Positions 1 through 8,223 of a DNA stretch of 64,000 bases are shown piece by piece; within the stretch, counting starts at the first letter, position 1; each line of letters opens with the position of its first letter. The translations under genes and the position numbers were made by a program. The notes beneath the pieces are model-generated. The model did not search any database, was not told the DNA's origin, and worked only from the letters and a program-made list of their open reading frames with translations. Origin of the DNA: CAIWHR01 sp963741355 (lineage in GTDB: Bacteria; Pseudomonadota; Gammaproteobacteria; Burkholderiales; Casimicrobiaceae); contig CAVUIG010000011.1 of assembly GCA_963741355.1 (NCBI GenBank), positions 121,839 to 185,838 on the forward strand. Direction: 5' to 3'.

Positions 1-44
1 TCGCGCGCGCGCTCACCGGCCGGCAGATCGACGCGCTCACCTGA
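1..44 (+). CDS. hscA: HscA C-terminal end (partial)
   Basis: Only the last 13 codons and a TGA stop at 42-44 are inside the window. They read ...LTGRQIDALT, a plausible end for the Hsp70-type chaperone that helps IscU release iron-sulfur clusters. The assignment rests mainly on position: hscA normally sits directly upstream of fdx and iscX in the ISC operon, and fdx starts 24 bases later on the same strand. The tail alone is too short to prove the family. Confidence 0.55.
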   Translation, partial: ARALTGRQIDALT

Positions 45-68
45 CGCGTCGCCGGAGCCGATCCCGCC

Positions 69-407
69 ATGCCCGAAATCGTCGTGCTGCCGCACCCGGA
101 AGTGTGTCCCGAGGGGATCACGTTCGAAGCGGAGAAGGGCGTGTCGATCTGCGATAATCTCCTCAAGCACGGCGTCGAGATCGAGCACGCCTGCGAGAAA
201 TCCTGCGCGTGCACCACCTGCCATGTCATCGTGCGCGAGGGCTTCGACACGCTCGCGCCGTCGACGGACGACGAGGACGACCTGCTCGACCGCGCGTGGG
301 GATTGACCTCCCAGTCGAGACTCTCGTGCCAGGCGATCGTCGGCGACGCGAAGCTCAGGATCGAGATACCCCGCTACACGATAAACTACGCGAAGGAAAA
401 GCGCTGA
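69..407 (+). CDS. fdx: ISC-type 2Fe-2S ferredoxin
   Basis: Electron-transfer ferredoxin of the ISC iron-sulfur assembly system, 112 aa, the usual family length. The cluster ligands are visible as C42, C48, C51 and C87 (motif C-x5-C-x2-C ... C), the same spacing and even numbering as Escherichia coli Fdx. An acidic stretch (DDEDD, residues 67-71) is typical of the surface that docks with IscS. It lies between hscA and iscX on the same strand, so it is probably the penultimate gene of the isc operon. The reading frame is intact and the ATG is preceded by a purine-poor leader, so translation may be coupled to hscA. Confidence 0.95.
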   Translation: MPEIVVLPHPEVCPEGITFEAEKGVSICDNLLKHGVEIEHACEKSCACTTCHVIVREGFDTLAPSTDDEDDLLDRAWGLTSQSRLSCQAIVGDAKLRIEIPRYTINYAKEKR

Positions 408-436
408 CGGCAGCACGTCGGCGCGGAGAGCACGAC

Positions 437-649
437 ATGAAATGGACCGATGTCCGCGAGATCGCGATCGCGCTCGCCGAAGCGCATCCCGACGTCGACC
501 CGCGCAGCGTCCTCTTCACGGACCTGCGCGCGTGGGTGATCGCGCTTCCGGGGTTCGCCGATGACCCGAAGCACAGCGGCGAGAAAGTGCTGGAGGCGAT
601 CCAGCTCGCCTGGATGGACGAAGGCGATTTCGACGACGACGAGGATTAG
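437..649 (+). CDS. iscX: IscX (YfhJ) Fe-S assembly protein
   Basis: Small acidic protein of 70 aa that binds IscS and modulates iron-sulfur assembly. The sequence begins MKWTDVREIAIALAEAHPD and ends in an acidic tail (DEGDFDDDED), both characteristic of IscX. It follows fdx by 29 bases, the standard isc operon order. The stop codon is unusual: TA comes from a duplicated target site and the final G is the first base of an inserted MITE-like element. Before the insertion the stop would have been TAA followed at once by the ATG of the next gene. Confidence 0.93.
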   Translation: MKWTDVREIAIALAEAHPDVDPRSVLFTDLRAWVIALPGFADDPKHSGEKVLEAIQLAWMDEGDFDDDED

Positions 650-926
650 GGCCTGTTCACACTATGTCCGCAAGTGCGAACGGGTGGCATGGGGCGCCAA
701 TCAAGGCGCTGGTGTTGACAAATGCGGAAGCAAAGACCGGGTGTCTTCGCGAGGAAAGCAACGCAGAGTGGCGCCCCAGGGCGCCCGTTCCCTTCGGGTT
801 GCTGCCGAAAGGGGCCATGCGCTTTGTTGCAAAGCCTCGCCGGGCAGCCGGCCCGGCTTCGTTTTGCGCCTCGCGCATGGCCTTTTCGGCGGTGCAACGC
901 ACTGTGGACATAGTGTGAACAGGCCC
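649..926. mobile_element. MITE-like element, family A
   Basis: A 278 bp non-coding element bounded by inverted repeats. The perfect inverted repeat runs 646-669 and 906-929 (24 bp); taking TA (647-648, 927-928) as the target duplication, the element ends read gggcctgttcacactatg... . An inner inverted repeat (around 808-826 and 877-893, ccgaaagggg... versus ...ccttttcgg) would let the single strand fold. No transposase ORF is present. The ends and the TA duplication resemble the IS427 group of the IS5 family or IS630-type elements; that link is inference. It fills the whole gap between iscX and the MAPEG gene. Confidence 0.8.
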
Positions 927-929
927 TAA

Positions 930-1319
930 ATGAACGCGTCCATTACCGGTCTTTATGCCGCGCTGCTCGCGCTGCTGCTGCTGGGGCTCGCCATCCGGGT
1001 CGTCGTGTTGCGCTGGCGCACGAAGACCGGCATCGGCGACGGCGGGGATCGCGGCCTCGCGCGCGCGATCCGGGTGCACGGCAACTTGATCGAGTACGTG
1101 CCGATCGCGCTCGTCCTGCTGCTCGTCGCGGAGCTCGGCGGAGCCAGTCCGACGCTGTTGCACACCTGCGGCATCGGGCTCGTGGCGGCGCGGATCGTGC
1201 ACGCCGGCGGACTCTCCCGGAGCGCGGGCGCGTCGCCGGAGCGCGTCGCCGGAACCGTTGCGACCTTCACCGTAATCGCGGTGCTGGCGGCGGTCGACCT
1301 CGCCGCGTTCCTGCGCTGA
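930..1319 (+). CDS. MAPEG family membrane protein
   Basis: 129 aa protein with about four hydrophobic segments (residues 5-27, 53-72, 77-92, 107-126) and the MAPEG hallmark between TM1 and TM2 (RAIRVHGNLIEYVP). This is the YecN-like bacterial branch of the family that includes microsomal glutathione S-transferases; the substrate is unknown. The ATG immediately follows the right inverted repeat of the MITE-like element. Without the element the gene would start directly after the iscX stop, with GAGGA (641-645) as its ribosome binding site. The insertion has moved that site about 280 bases away and no good replacement is visible, so expression may be reduced. Confidence 0.85.
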   Translation: MNASITGLYAALLALLLLGLAIRVVVLRWRTKTGIGDGGDRGLARAIRVHGNLIEYVPIALVLLLVAELGGASPTLLHTCGIGLVAARIVHAGGLSRSAGASPERVAGTVATFTVIAVLAAVDLAAFLR

Positions 1320-2001
1320 TCAGCCGCCGCTGAGGTTCCTCAGGGCGCGGCCGCCACCGCCAGTCGCGCCACTGCCGCTGCGTATTCGCTCGCGAGCGAC
1401 TCGGGGCTCGTCGGCCTCGATGCCGAGATCACGCAGCAGGCCGTCTTCCAGCCCGTAGATCCAGCCGTGCACGGTCAGCGGCTGCCCGCGCTGCCACGCG
1501 TCCTGGACGATCGTCGTGCGCGCCACGTGCACCACCTGCTCGATGACGTTGAGCTCGCACAGTCGATCCTCGCGCGAGCCGTCGTCGGGCAGCCGCTCGA
1601 GCAGCGCCGTGTGCTTCGCGGAGACGTCCTGCACGTGCCGGAGCCAGTTGTCGATGAGACCGAGCGGGCGCGCCTGGTACGCGGCGTGGACGCCGCCGCA
1701 GCCGAGATGGCCGACGACCAGCACGTGCTCGACCTTCAGCGAATCGACGGCGAACTGCAGCGCCGACAGGCAGTTGAGGTCGGTGTGGACGACGACGTTG
1801 GCGACGTTGCGGTGGACGAAGAGCTCGCCCGCGGGCAGGTCGATGATCTCGTTCGCGGGGACGCGGGCTGTCCGAGCAGCCGATCCAGAAGTAGCGGGGC
1901 GTCTGCCCTCGCGCGAGCGCCGCGAAGAAGTCCGGCCGGCGCGACTTGACGTCGGCGGCCCATTGGCGATTGCGGTCCAGCAGGTGCTTGAGCGATGACA
2001 T
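1320..2001 (-). CDS. can: Beta-class carbonic anhydrase, frameshifted as read
   Basis: Zinc enzyme interconverting CO2 and bicarbonate. The N-terminal part begins MSSLKHLLDRNRQWAADV and reaches the first zinc-ligand motif WIGCSDS; the C-terminal part carries VVGHLGCGGV with the other zinc ligands (His and Cys). Between them one extra base in the GGG at 1865-1867 shifts the frame; removing it gives SDSRVPANEI, the normal family sequence. The length (682 nt) is 3n+1, consistent with a single insertion. It is convergent with the MAPEG gene, with stops touching at 1319/1320. Probably a functional gene with a sequencing error, though a real pseudogene cannot be excluded. Confidence 0.88.
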
Positions 2002-2079
2002 GGTCACGGAGTCCGGCGACGGCAGCGAAGCGAGATCATACCGGCACCGGAAGCGTGCGGGTTTGCGCCGGGGCGAGCG

Positions 2080-3421
2080 TCAGCGCTCGAACAGCGCGAT
2101 CGACTCGACGTGGGCGGTGTGCGGAAACATGTTGACGACCCCGGCGGCGGCGAGCGCATAGCCGTGGTCGTGGACCAGGATCGACGCGTCGCGCGCGAGG
2201 GTCGCCGGGCTGCACGAGACGTACACGATCCGGCCGCGGCGCCCCGTCGCCCGGCAGCGCCTTGACGAGCGCGACGGCGCCCTCGCGCGGCGGGTCGAGC
2301 AGTGCCTTGTCGATGGGCCCCAGTACCTCGAGCGACTCCGGCGTGGCCTCGAACAGGTTCGCGACCGCGAACGAGGCGCGCGTGCCGAGACCGTTGCGCA
2401 CCGCGTTCGATTCGGCACGCCTGACGAGCGACGCGCTGCCCTCGATGCCGATCACCGTCGCGCCGCGCCGCGCGATCGGCAGCGTGAAATTGCCGAGGCC
2501 GCAGAAGAAATCGGCGATGCGCTCGCCCGGCTGCGGCGCGAGCAGCGCCATCGCGCGCCGCACCAGCACGCGGTTGATCGGCGCGTTGACCTGCGTGAAC
2601 TCGGTCGGCGAATAGGGGAACGCGAGGTCGAATTCCGGCAGCGCGTAGGCGAGCTGCGCCTCCGGCGGGTGGAACGGCACGGCGGTCTCGGGACCGGCGG
2701 TCTGCAGGTAGAACTGCACCCGATGCGTGTCGGCGAATTCGCGCAGCAGCCTCTCGTCCGCCGGCGCGAGCGGGGCGAGGATCCGGAGCACCAGCACCTC
2801 GCGGGCGCCGTCGTCGCCGATCGCGAGCTCGATCTGCGGCAGCTGATCGCGGATCGTCAACGCGCCGACGAGCGCGCGCAGTTCGGGAAGCAGCGCCGAA
2901 ATCTTCGGAGGCAGGACGGCACACGACGTCATGTCGGCGACGTAGCTCGACTTGCGCTCGTGAAACCCGACCAGAACGCCGCCTTTTTTCGCGACGTGCC
3001 GGACCGACAGACGGGCGCGATGGCGATAGCCCCATGCCGGACCATGGATCGGCGGCAGCAGCAGCGCCGGACGCACGCGGCCGATGTGCCACAGCGCGTC
3101 TTCCAGCGTGCGCTGCTTCGCGGCAACCTGCGCGGCGGCGTCGAGATGCTGCATCGAGCAGCCGCCGCACACGCCGAAATGCGGGCAGCGCGGGACGACG
3201 CGCGCCGCGTTCGCACGGAGGATCGATTCGGCACGGGCGACCTCGTAGTTCGGCTTGCGCTTGAGCGTCGTGACCGTGACGATCTCGCCCGGCAGCGCGC
3301 CCTCGACGAAGACGGCCTTGCCCTCGCGGCGGCCGACGCCGCGCCCCTCCTGGTCGAGCGAGTCGATCGCCAGCGGGTCGGATACGGCGTGCGGCGGTGA
3401 CGGGGAGGCCGGGGCGGGCAT
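2080..3421 (-). CDS. rlmD: 23S rRNA (uracil-1939-C5)-methyltransferase RlmD, frameshifted as read
   Basis: SAM-dependent enzyme making m5U1939 in 23S rRNA. An N-terminal TRAM-like RNA-binding segment is followed by the Fe-S cluster cysteines (CPHFGVCGGC, plus a later TSC), the Rossmann SAM motif (DFFCGLGNFTLPIA) and DPPREG. The catalytic motif VSCSPATLARD lies in another frame: an extra base at 2234-2235 separates it from DPPREG. Removing one base gives RRIVYVSCSP and a normal C-terminus ending HVESIALFER. Length 1342 nt is 3n+1. Start chosen at ATG 3421 (MPAPASPSPPHAVSDPL), since upstream in-frame sequence overlaps the tsaB promoter region. Divergent from tsaB. Confidence 0.9.
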
Positions 3422-3508
3422 GGCTCGGATTGTGCGCCGGCGCGGCGCCATGATTCGCGAGGCGCGCATTGTACAAGGCGTCGCGACGCGGCTTTTCCCG
3501 CGGACGGG

Positions 3509-3514
3509 TAAAAT
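3509..3514 (+). promoter_or_regulatory. Possible -10 box for tsaB
   Basis: TAAAAT ends six bases before the tsaB ATG at 3521, so transcription would start at or next to the start codon, giving a leaderless or nearly leaderless mRNA. No convincing -35 hexamer is visible at the standard distance. Similar TANAAT boxes precede cysM, hldD, dapA and slyD in this window. Confidence 0.35.
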
Positions 3515-3520
3515 CGCCGG

Positions 3521-4235
3521 ATGAACGTGCTGGCACTGGAAACCGGGAGCGAATGGTGCAGCGTTGCCGTCGGCGACGGCACGCGGTGGGTCGCGCGGAG
3601 CCTCCACGCGGGCCAGTCGCATTCCGAGCGCATCGTGCCGATGCTGGACGAGGTGCTCGCGCGAAGCAGGCGTCGCGCTGCGCGACCTCGACGGCATCGC
3701 GTTCGGCGCCGGGCCCGGCGCATTCACCGGCGTGCGCATCGCGTGCGGCGTGGCCCAAGGGCTCTCGCTCGGCTCCGGCGTGCCGGTCGTCCCCGTGTCG
3801 ACGCTGGCGGCGCAAGCCGAAGTCGCGCGGCGCGTGCACGGCTGGACGCGCGTGCTCGCGGCGCTGGACGCACGCATGGGCGAGGTCTATATCGCGGCGT
3901 TTCGTCACGATGCCGGCGGCTGGGAAGAAGTCGCGCCGCCCGCCGTGCTGTCGCCGTCCGCGGCGACGCTTCGCTTTGCGACCGATGCCGATCCGGGGGC
4001 CGAACGCCGGTTCGGCGCCGGCAGCGGATTTGCGGCGTGCCCGGAACTCGCCTCCGGTCTCACACTCGCGGGTGTCGACGCGACGTTGCGTCCCGACGCG
4101 CAGGCGGTCGGCACGCTGGCGCTTCCGGTCCTGCGCGAGGGACGCGGCGTCGCCGCGGCGTTGGCGCTGCCGATCTACGTGCGCGACCGCGTCGCGCTGA
4201 CGAGCGCCGAGCGTGCCGCCGGCGCGCGCCTCTAG
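3521..4235 (+). CDS. tsaB: tRNA t6A modification protein TsaB, frameshifted as read
   Basis: TsaB partners TsaD and TsaE to make N6-threonylcarbamoyl-adenosine at position 37 of ANN-decoding tRNAs. The N-terminus MNVLALETGSEWCSVAV is typical, and after the break the frame continues GIAFGAGPGAFTGVRIACGVAQGL, the family signature. An extra base at 3659-3663 separates the two; removing it gives MLDEVLAEAGVALRDLDG. Length 715 nt is 3n+1. TsaB is essential in most bacteria, which argues that the break is a sequence error. It begins a likely operon with rimI and the UDG gene. Confidence 0.9.
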
Positions 4236-4255
4236 GGATCGGCTCCAGGATCCGT

Positions 4256-4762
4256 ATGGCAACCCTTCCGCGCTTCACGCCGCGTCCCGAGCCGGAATGG
4301 CGACCGCTGGTTCTGACCGACATCGCCTACGTCTCGGCGCTCGAGGCGCAGATCCACGCCGTCCCGTGGACGCCCGGGAATTTCCGCGATGCGATCGGCG
4401 CCGGCTACCTCACCGAAGCCGGCGAGCGCGAGGGCCGCATCGTCGCGTACGGAGTGATGCTGCTGGCGCCCGGCGAGGCGCAGATCCTCAATCTCTCGGT
4501 CGTGCCGGATGCGCGCCGCGAAGGGCTCGGCCGAACGCTGCTGCGCCGCTTCATCACGCATGCGACACGTCTCGGCGCCGAACAGGTTTTTCTCGAAGTG
4601 CGCGTGTCGAACGTCGCGGCGGTCGCGCTGTACGAAGCGGAAGGGTTCACCTGCGTCGGACGGCGCGAGGCCTATTATCCGGCGCACCTTCCCGACGGAG
4701 CGCAGGAGGATGCACTCGTGATGCGGCGCGCGCTCGGCGCCGATTCGGCACCGGACGCGTGA
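4256..4762 (+). CDS. rimI: Ribosomal-protein-alanine N-acetyltransferase RimI
   Basis: GNAT-fold acetyltransferase of 168 aa. The acetyl-CoA binding motif is seen as LSVVPDARREGLGRTLL, followed by EVRVSNVAAVALYEAEGF and a C-terminal YYPAHLPDGAQEDALVM, matching the RimI pattern NxxAxxLYexxGF...YY. E. coli RimI acetylates the N-terminus of ribosomal protein S18. It is placed 20 bases after tsaB, a widely conserved neighbourhood. The ATG at 4256 was preferred because the family starts close before the PLxxxDxxxVxxLE segment. Its stop overlaps the GTG start of the next gene. Confidence 0.92.
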   Translation: MATLPRFTPRPEPEWRPLVLTDIAYVSALEAQIHAVPWTPGNFRDAIGAGYLTEAGEREGRIVAYGVMLLAPGEAQILNLSVVPDARREGLGRTLLRRFITHATRLGAEQVFLEVRVSNVAAVALYEAEGFTCVGRREAYYPAHLPDGAQEDALVMRRALGADSAPDA

Positions 4763-5586
4763 TCGGGCAGAAGACCTTCGTGGCCACGCGCGACGACGTT
4801 CTGCAGGAGCTCGGGCTCACACCCGTGTGGCGCCGGCGCACGGCTGACGCTGCGCCGTTGCCCGGGGCGCGCGATGACCGGCCGGCGGCGGCGCCCGTCA
4901 CCCGCGACAGTGCGCCGGCGAGCGGCATCGTGAGCGAAGCGTCGCCAATGCATCCCGGCGATGAGCGCACCGCGCGAATCGCGCGACTCGAATGGGCGGA
5001 TTTCGCAGCCGACGTCGATGCCTGCACCGCCTGCGGACTCGCGCGGACGCGCAATCGCAGCGTGCCGGGCGTGGGTGATCGCCACGCGGACTGGTTGTTC
5101 GTCGGCGAGGCGCCTGGCGCGGAGGAGGATGCCAAGGGCGAACCCTTCGTTGGCCAGGCAGGGCGGTTGCTCGACAGCATGCTGGCGGCGCTCGGGATCG
5201 CCCGCGGCAACCACGTTTACATCGCCAACGTGCTGAAATGCCGCCCGCCGAACAACCGAACGCCGGAACCCGCCGAAGCCGAGGCCTGCCGGCCCTACCT
5301 CGACCGCCAGATCGCGCTGATCGCGCCGAGGTTGATCGTCGCGCTCGGCAAGAGCGCGGCCACTGCGCTCCTCAACGTCGATGCGACGATCGCGAGCCTG
5401 CGCGGACGCGTGCACCGCTATCAGGGCGTCCCGCTGATCGTCACCTACCATCCGGCATACCTGCTGCGCAATTTGCCGGACAAGGCCAAGGCGTGGGAAG
5501 ATCTCGTTCTCGCCCGGCGCACGATACGCGAATCCGGCACCGCCGCGGAAACGAGGGCGGGCACGGTCACCGATCCGCCCGAATGA
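4759..5586 (+). CDS. Uracil-DNA glycosylase, family 4 (Fe-S)
   Basis: 275 aa DNA-repair glycosylase removing uracil from DNA. Motif GEAPGAEEDAKGEPFVGQAGRL is the family 4 active-site region, and HPAYLLR is the second motif. Four cysteines fit the 4Fe-4S cluster: two in CTACGL, one in LKCRPP and one in EACRPYL. An N-terminal extension of about 85 residues rich in Ala and Pro precedes the domain, which is common in proteobacterial homologues annotated as phage SPO1 DNA polymerase-related. The start is GTG, overlapping the rimI stop as GTGA, so translation is probably coupled. Confidence 0.92.
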   Translation: MIGQKTFVATRDDVLQELGLTPVWRRRTADAAPLPGARDDRPAAAPVTRDSAPASGIVSEASPMHPGDERTARIARLEWADFAADVDACTACGLARTRNRSVPGVGDRHADWLFVGEAPGAEEDAKGEPFVGQAGRLLDSMLAALGIARGNHVYIANVLKCRPPNNRTPEPAEAEACRPYLDRQIALIAPRLIVALGKSAATALLNVDATIASLRGRVHRYQGVPLIVTYHPAYLLRNLPDKAKAWEDLVLARRTIRESGTAAETRAGTVTDPPE

Positions 5587-5676
5587 GCCGCCTCGAGACC
5601 CTTGCACCCCACCGCAGCGGCCCCATCTTCCGACCCGCGGGGCGAAAAGCCCGCATCCGACAATAAGGGAAACTCC

Positions 5677-6321
5677 ATGATCCGCACCTTTGCCGCGCTT
5701 CTTGCCCTTGCCGCGACGCTTTTCGTCAGCGGCTGCGGCTACAACGACCTCCAGACGCAGGACGAAGGTGTCAAGGCCGCCTGGTCCGAAGTGCTGAACC
5801 AGTACCAGCGTCGCGCCGACCTCGTTCCGAACCTCGTCAACACGGTCAAGGGTTATGCCGCGCAGGAGCAGACCGTCCTCACCGAGGTCACCAACGCGCG
5901 CGCAAGCGTGGGCGCGATCAAGGCCACGCCCGAGCTCATCAACGATCCCGAGGCGTTCCAGAAGTTCATGAAGGCGCAGGGCGAGCTCACCGGCGCCCTG
6001 TCACGCCTCCTCGTCGTCAGCGAGAACTATCCTCAGCTGAAGTCGGATGCGCTGTTCCGCGACCTGCAATCGCAGCTCGAGGGCACCGAGAACAGGATCA
6101 CCGTCGCGCGCAACCGCTACATCAAGAGCGTGCAGACGTTCAACTCGACGGTTCGCTCGTTTCCGACCAACCTGACGGCGATGCTGTTCAAGATGAACGT
6201 GAAGCCCAATTTCGCCGTCGAGAACGAGGCCACGATCAGCACGCCGCCGAAGGTCGACTTCGGCAAGACGCCCGCCGCACCCGGCGCGCGCCGTCGCGCC
6301 GAAATCCGCGCCGGCGCCTGA
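5677..6321 (+). CDS. lemA: LemA family lipoprotein
   Basis: 214 aa. A lipoprotein signal (MIRTFAALLALAATLFVSGC, lipobox VSGC) is followed by the LemA core: NDLQTQDEGVKAAWSEVLNQYQRRADLVPNLV, all-helical and with a conserved NxYQRR. The protein should be anchored to a membrane and face the periplasm; its biochemical role is not established. The ATG is preceded by AAGGGA (5665-5670). Together with the two TPM-domain genes that follow, it forms a common proteobacterial cluster. Confidence 0.92.
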   Translation: MIRTFAALLALAATLFVSGCGYNDLQTQDEGVKAAWSEVLNQYQRRADLVPNLVNTVKGYAAQEQTVLTEVTNARASVGAIKATPELINDPEAFQKFMKAQGELTGALSRLLVVSENYPQLKSDALFRDLQSQLEGTENRITVARNRYIKSVQTFNSTVRSFPTNLTAMLFKMNVKPNFAVENEATISTPPKVDFGKTPAAPGARRRAEIRAGA

Positions 6322-6456
6322 CCCCGCTGCGATCCGCTGAAGAAGGGCTATTGATATCGGCGGCAGTCGCGCGGCTATGCGGGCCGTTGCGGTCGTCGCG
6401 CCGCGGCCCGCGCACCATTGGTCGTGTTCGACGTCGCGGTGATAAGAGGTCATTCA

Positions 6457-7407
6457 GTGCGTTCGCGCCATCGCGCCGTACACGCATTCGCGCGAAGTTG
6501 CGCGGTCCTGCTGTCGATGCTGCTGCTCGTCGCAGCCGCTCCGCTGCGCGCGCAGGCATGGGAGGCGGGCACGGACGGGCTGCTGCCGATCCCGCCGCTG
6601 ACGGCGCACGTCACCGACCTCACGCAGACGCTCGCGCCGGCGGAGAAGCAGTCGCTCGAGGCCAAGCTCGTCGACTGGGAATCGCGGACCGGCAATCAGC
6701 TCGCCGTGCTGATGGTGCCGACGACCCAGCCCGAGCCGATCGAGGCGTATTCGCTGCGCGTCGCCGAGAAATGGCAGATCGGGCGCAAGGGCAAGGACAA
6801 CGGCGTGCTGTTCCTCGTCGCCAAGAACGACAAGAAGATGCGCTTCGAGGTCGGTTACGGGCTCGAAGGCACGCTGACCGACGTCACGGCGCGACGCATC
6901 ATCGCCGAGAACGTCGCGCCGATGTTCCGCGAAGGCAAGTTCGCCGCCGGCATCGACGCAGGCGTCGATCGCGTGATCAGCGTCGTCGCCGAGGGAAAGC
7001 CGCTGCCGCCCGCCAAGGCGGCCACGACCCACCGCACGGGCGGCGGATTCGACTTCGGGACGCTTCTGCTCGTGCTGTTCATCGTCGTCCCGATCGTCGG
7101 CGGCATCCTGCGCTCGATCTTCGGCAAGGTCCTGGGCTCGACGGTCGGCGCGGGCATCGTCGGCGTCGGCGCATGGCTCGTCATCGGCTCGCTCGTCGTC
7201 GCGGGAATCGCCGCGGTGGTCGCGTTCTTCGTCATGATTTTCGCCGGCGCGGGAGTAGGCGCCGCGATGGGACGCCGCGGCGGTGGCGTGTTCATCCCGA
7301 CCGGCGGCGGGTGGGGCGGCGGCGGCTTCGGCGGCGGAGGCGGCGGTGGATTTTCCGGCGGCGGCGGCAGCTTCGGTGGCGGCGGCGCGTCCGGCGGGTG
7401 GGATTGA
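6457..7407 (+). CDS. TPM-domain (YgcG-like) membrane protein
   Basis: 316 aa. A signal peptide is followed by a TPM domain (roughly residues 45-185; DLTQTLAPAEKQSLEAKL, GKDNGVLFLVAKNDKKMRFEVGYGLEG), two transmembrane segments (about 205-260) and a Gly-rich tail with repeated GGGGGFGGGG, the typical YgcG organisation. GTG 6457 was chosen because AAGAGG lies seven bases upstream; an in-frame TTG at 6418 would add 13 residues without a binding site. It acts in the membrane with the TPM domain outside the cytoplasm; precise function unknown. It is two bases from the next TPM gene. Confidence 0.87.
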   Translation: MRSRHRAVHAFARSCAVLLSMLLLVAAAPLRAQAWEAGTDGLLPIPPLTAHVTDLTQTLAPAEKQSLEAKLVDWESRTGNQLAVLMVPTTQPEPIEAYSLRVAEKWQIGRKGKDNGVLFLVAKNDKKMRFEVGYGLEGTLTDVTARRIIAENVAPMFREGKFAAGIDAGVDRVISVVAEGKPLPPAKAATTHRTGGGFDFGTLLLVLFIVVPIVGGILRSIFGKVLGSTVGAGIVGVGAWLVIGSLVVAGIAAVVAFFVMIFAGAGVGAAMGRRGGGVFIPTGGGWGGGGFGGGGGGGFSGGGGSFGGGGASGGWD

Positions 7408-7409
7408 CG

Positions 7410-7922
7410 ATGAATCGCTGGCAGAAATCCGGGCGCTCGCTGCGTCACCTTGCCACCGACGAGCGGCGCGTGCGGAAGGCGTTTTCTGACGAAGCGCTGA
7501 CGCGCATCGGCGCCGCGATCGCCGATGGCGAAAAGCGTCATCGCGGCCAGGTGCGTTTCGTCGTCGAGCCGGCGCTGCCGCTCGCGCGCGTGGCGCACGG
7601 GATCTCGCCGCGCGAGCGGGCGCTCGAAGTCTTCGGGCTGCTCCGGATCTGGGACACCGAGGAGAACTGCGGCGTGCTCGTCTACCTGCTGCTCGCCGAC
7701 AAGGCGGTGGAGATCGTCGCCGACCGCGGCATCGACCGCGCGGTGGGCGCTGCCGCGTGGGAAGCCGTTTGCCGAAGCATGGAGGCTGCGTTCGCCTCGG
7801 AGCAATTCGCCGAAGGTGCTGCGGCCGGCATCGCCGAGATCAATGCGCTCCTCGCCAGGCATTTCCCCGACGACGGCAGGCCGCGGGAAAACGAGCTTCC
7901 CGACGCGCCGGTAGTCCTATAG
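7410..7922 (+). CDS. TPM-domain protein, second copy
   Basis: 170 aa protein carrying a TPM domain without a signal peptide or Gly tail (TDEALTRIGAAIADGEKRHRGQVRFVVEP, then EENCGVLVYLLLADKAVEIVADRGI). This is the shorter partner usually found after lemA and the YgcG-like gene; one hydrophobic stretch near residues 88-96 is part of the fold, so it is probably soluble or peripheral. Its TAG stop uses T and A from the chromosome and G from the first base of the adjoining MITE-like element, so the original last codons cannot be known. Confidence 0.83.
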   Translation: MNRWQKSGRSLRHLATDERRVRKAFSDEALTRIGAAIADGEKRHRGQVRFVVEPALPLARVAHGISPRERALEVFGLLRIWDTEENCGVLVYLLLADKAVEIVADRGIDRAVGAAAWEAVCRSMEAAFASEQFAEGAAAGIAEINALLARHFPDDGRPRENELPDAPVVL

Positions 7923-8218
7923 GAACCTCTGAACAAGTCCCACGCGGTTGCGCTGCAGCGCCAAATGCGGATGCATGCCTCGGATGAGGCGCGACGAAGG
8001 TCGTAGTCGACACTACGATGCCGAGGAGCGCGGCAAAGCAGGCGCCGCATTTGGCAGCAGCCCGAAGGGACGGGGCTTTTCGGGCGGTCTGCTCATTGTA
8101 TGAGCGCGAGGCTTGCTAAGGGGGCCGGCCATTAGCTTCGCCTCGCCTCATTTGGCAATGAGGCAGCCCATCCCGAAAATTCCCCGTCGCAATCGCGCGC
8201 GACTTGTTCAGAGGTTCC
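7922..8218. mobile_element. MITE-like element, family B, copy 1
   Basis: 297 bp element with perfect 18 bp terminal inverted repeats (ggaacctctgaacaagtc at 7922-7939 and its complement at 8201-8218). It is closely similar along its length to 54933-55230. Interior palindromes include caaatgcgg (around 7962) with ccgcatttg (around 8045). No intact transposase ORF. Flanks are ATA on the left and CTA on the right, so a clean target duplication is not preserved here; copy 2 has TAA. The ends suggest mobilisation by an IS5-family transposase, which is inference. Confidence 0.88.
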
Positions 8219-8223
8219 CTACG

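Noticed and set aside
7682..8050. Small ORFs inside both family B MITE copies (similar start MRRLLCRAPRHRSVDYDLRR) as a gene
   Set aside because: They exist only because the copies are similar; the frames run into different flanking sequence, have no ribosome binding site and match no transposase I recognise.
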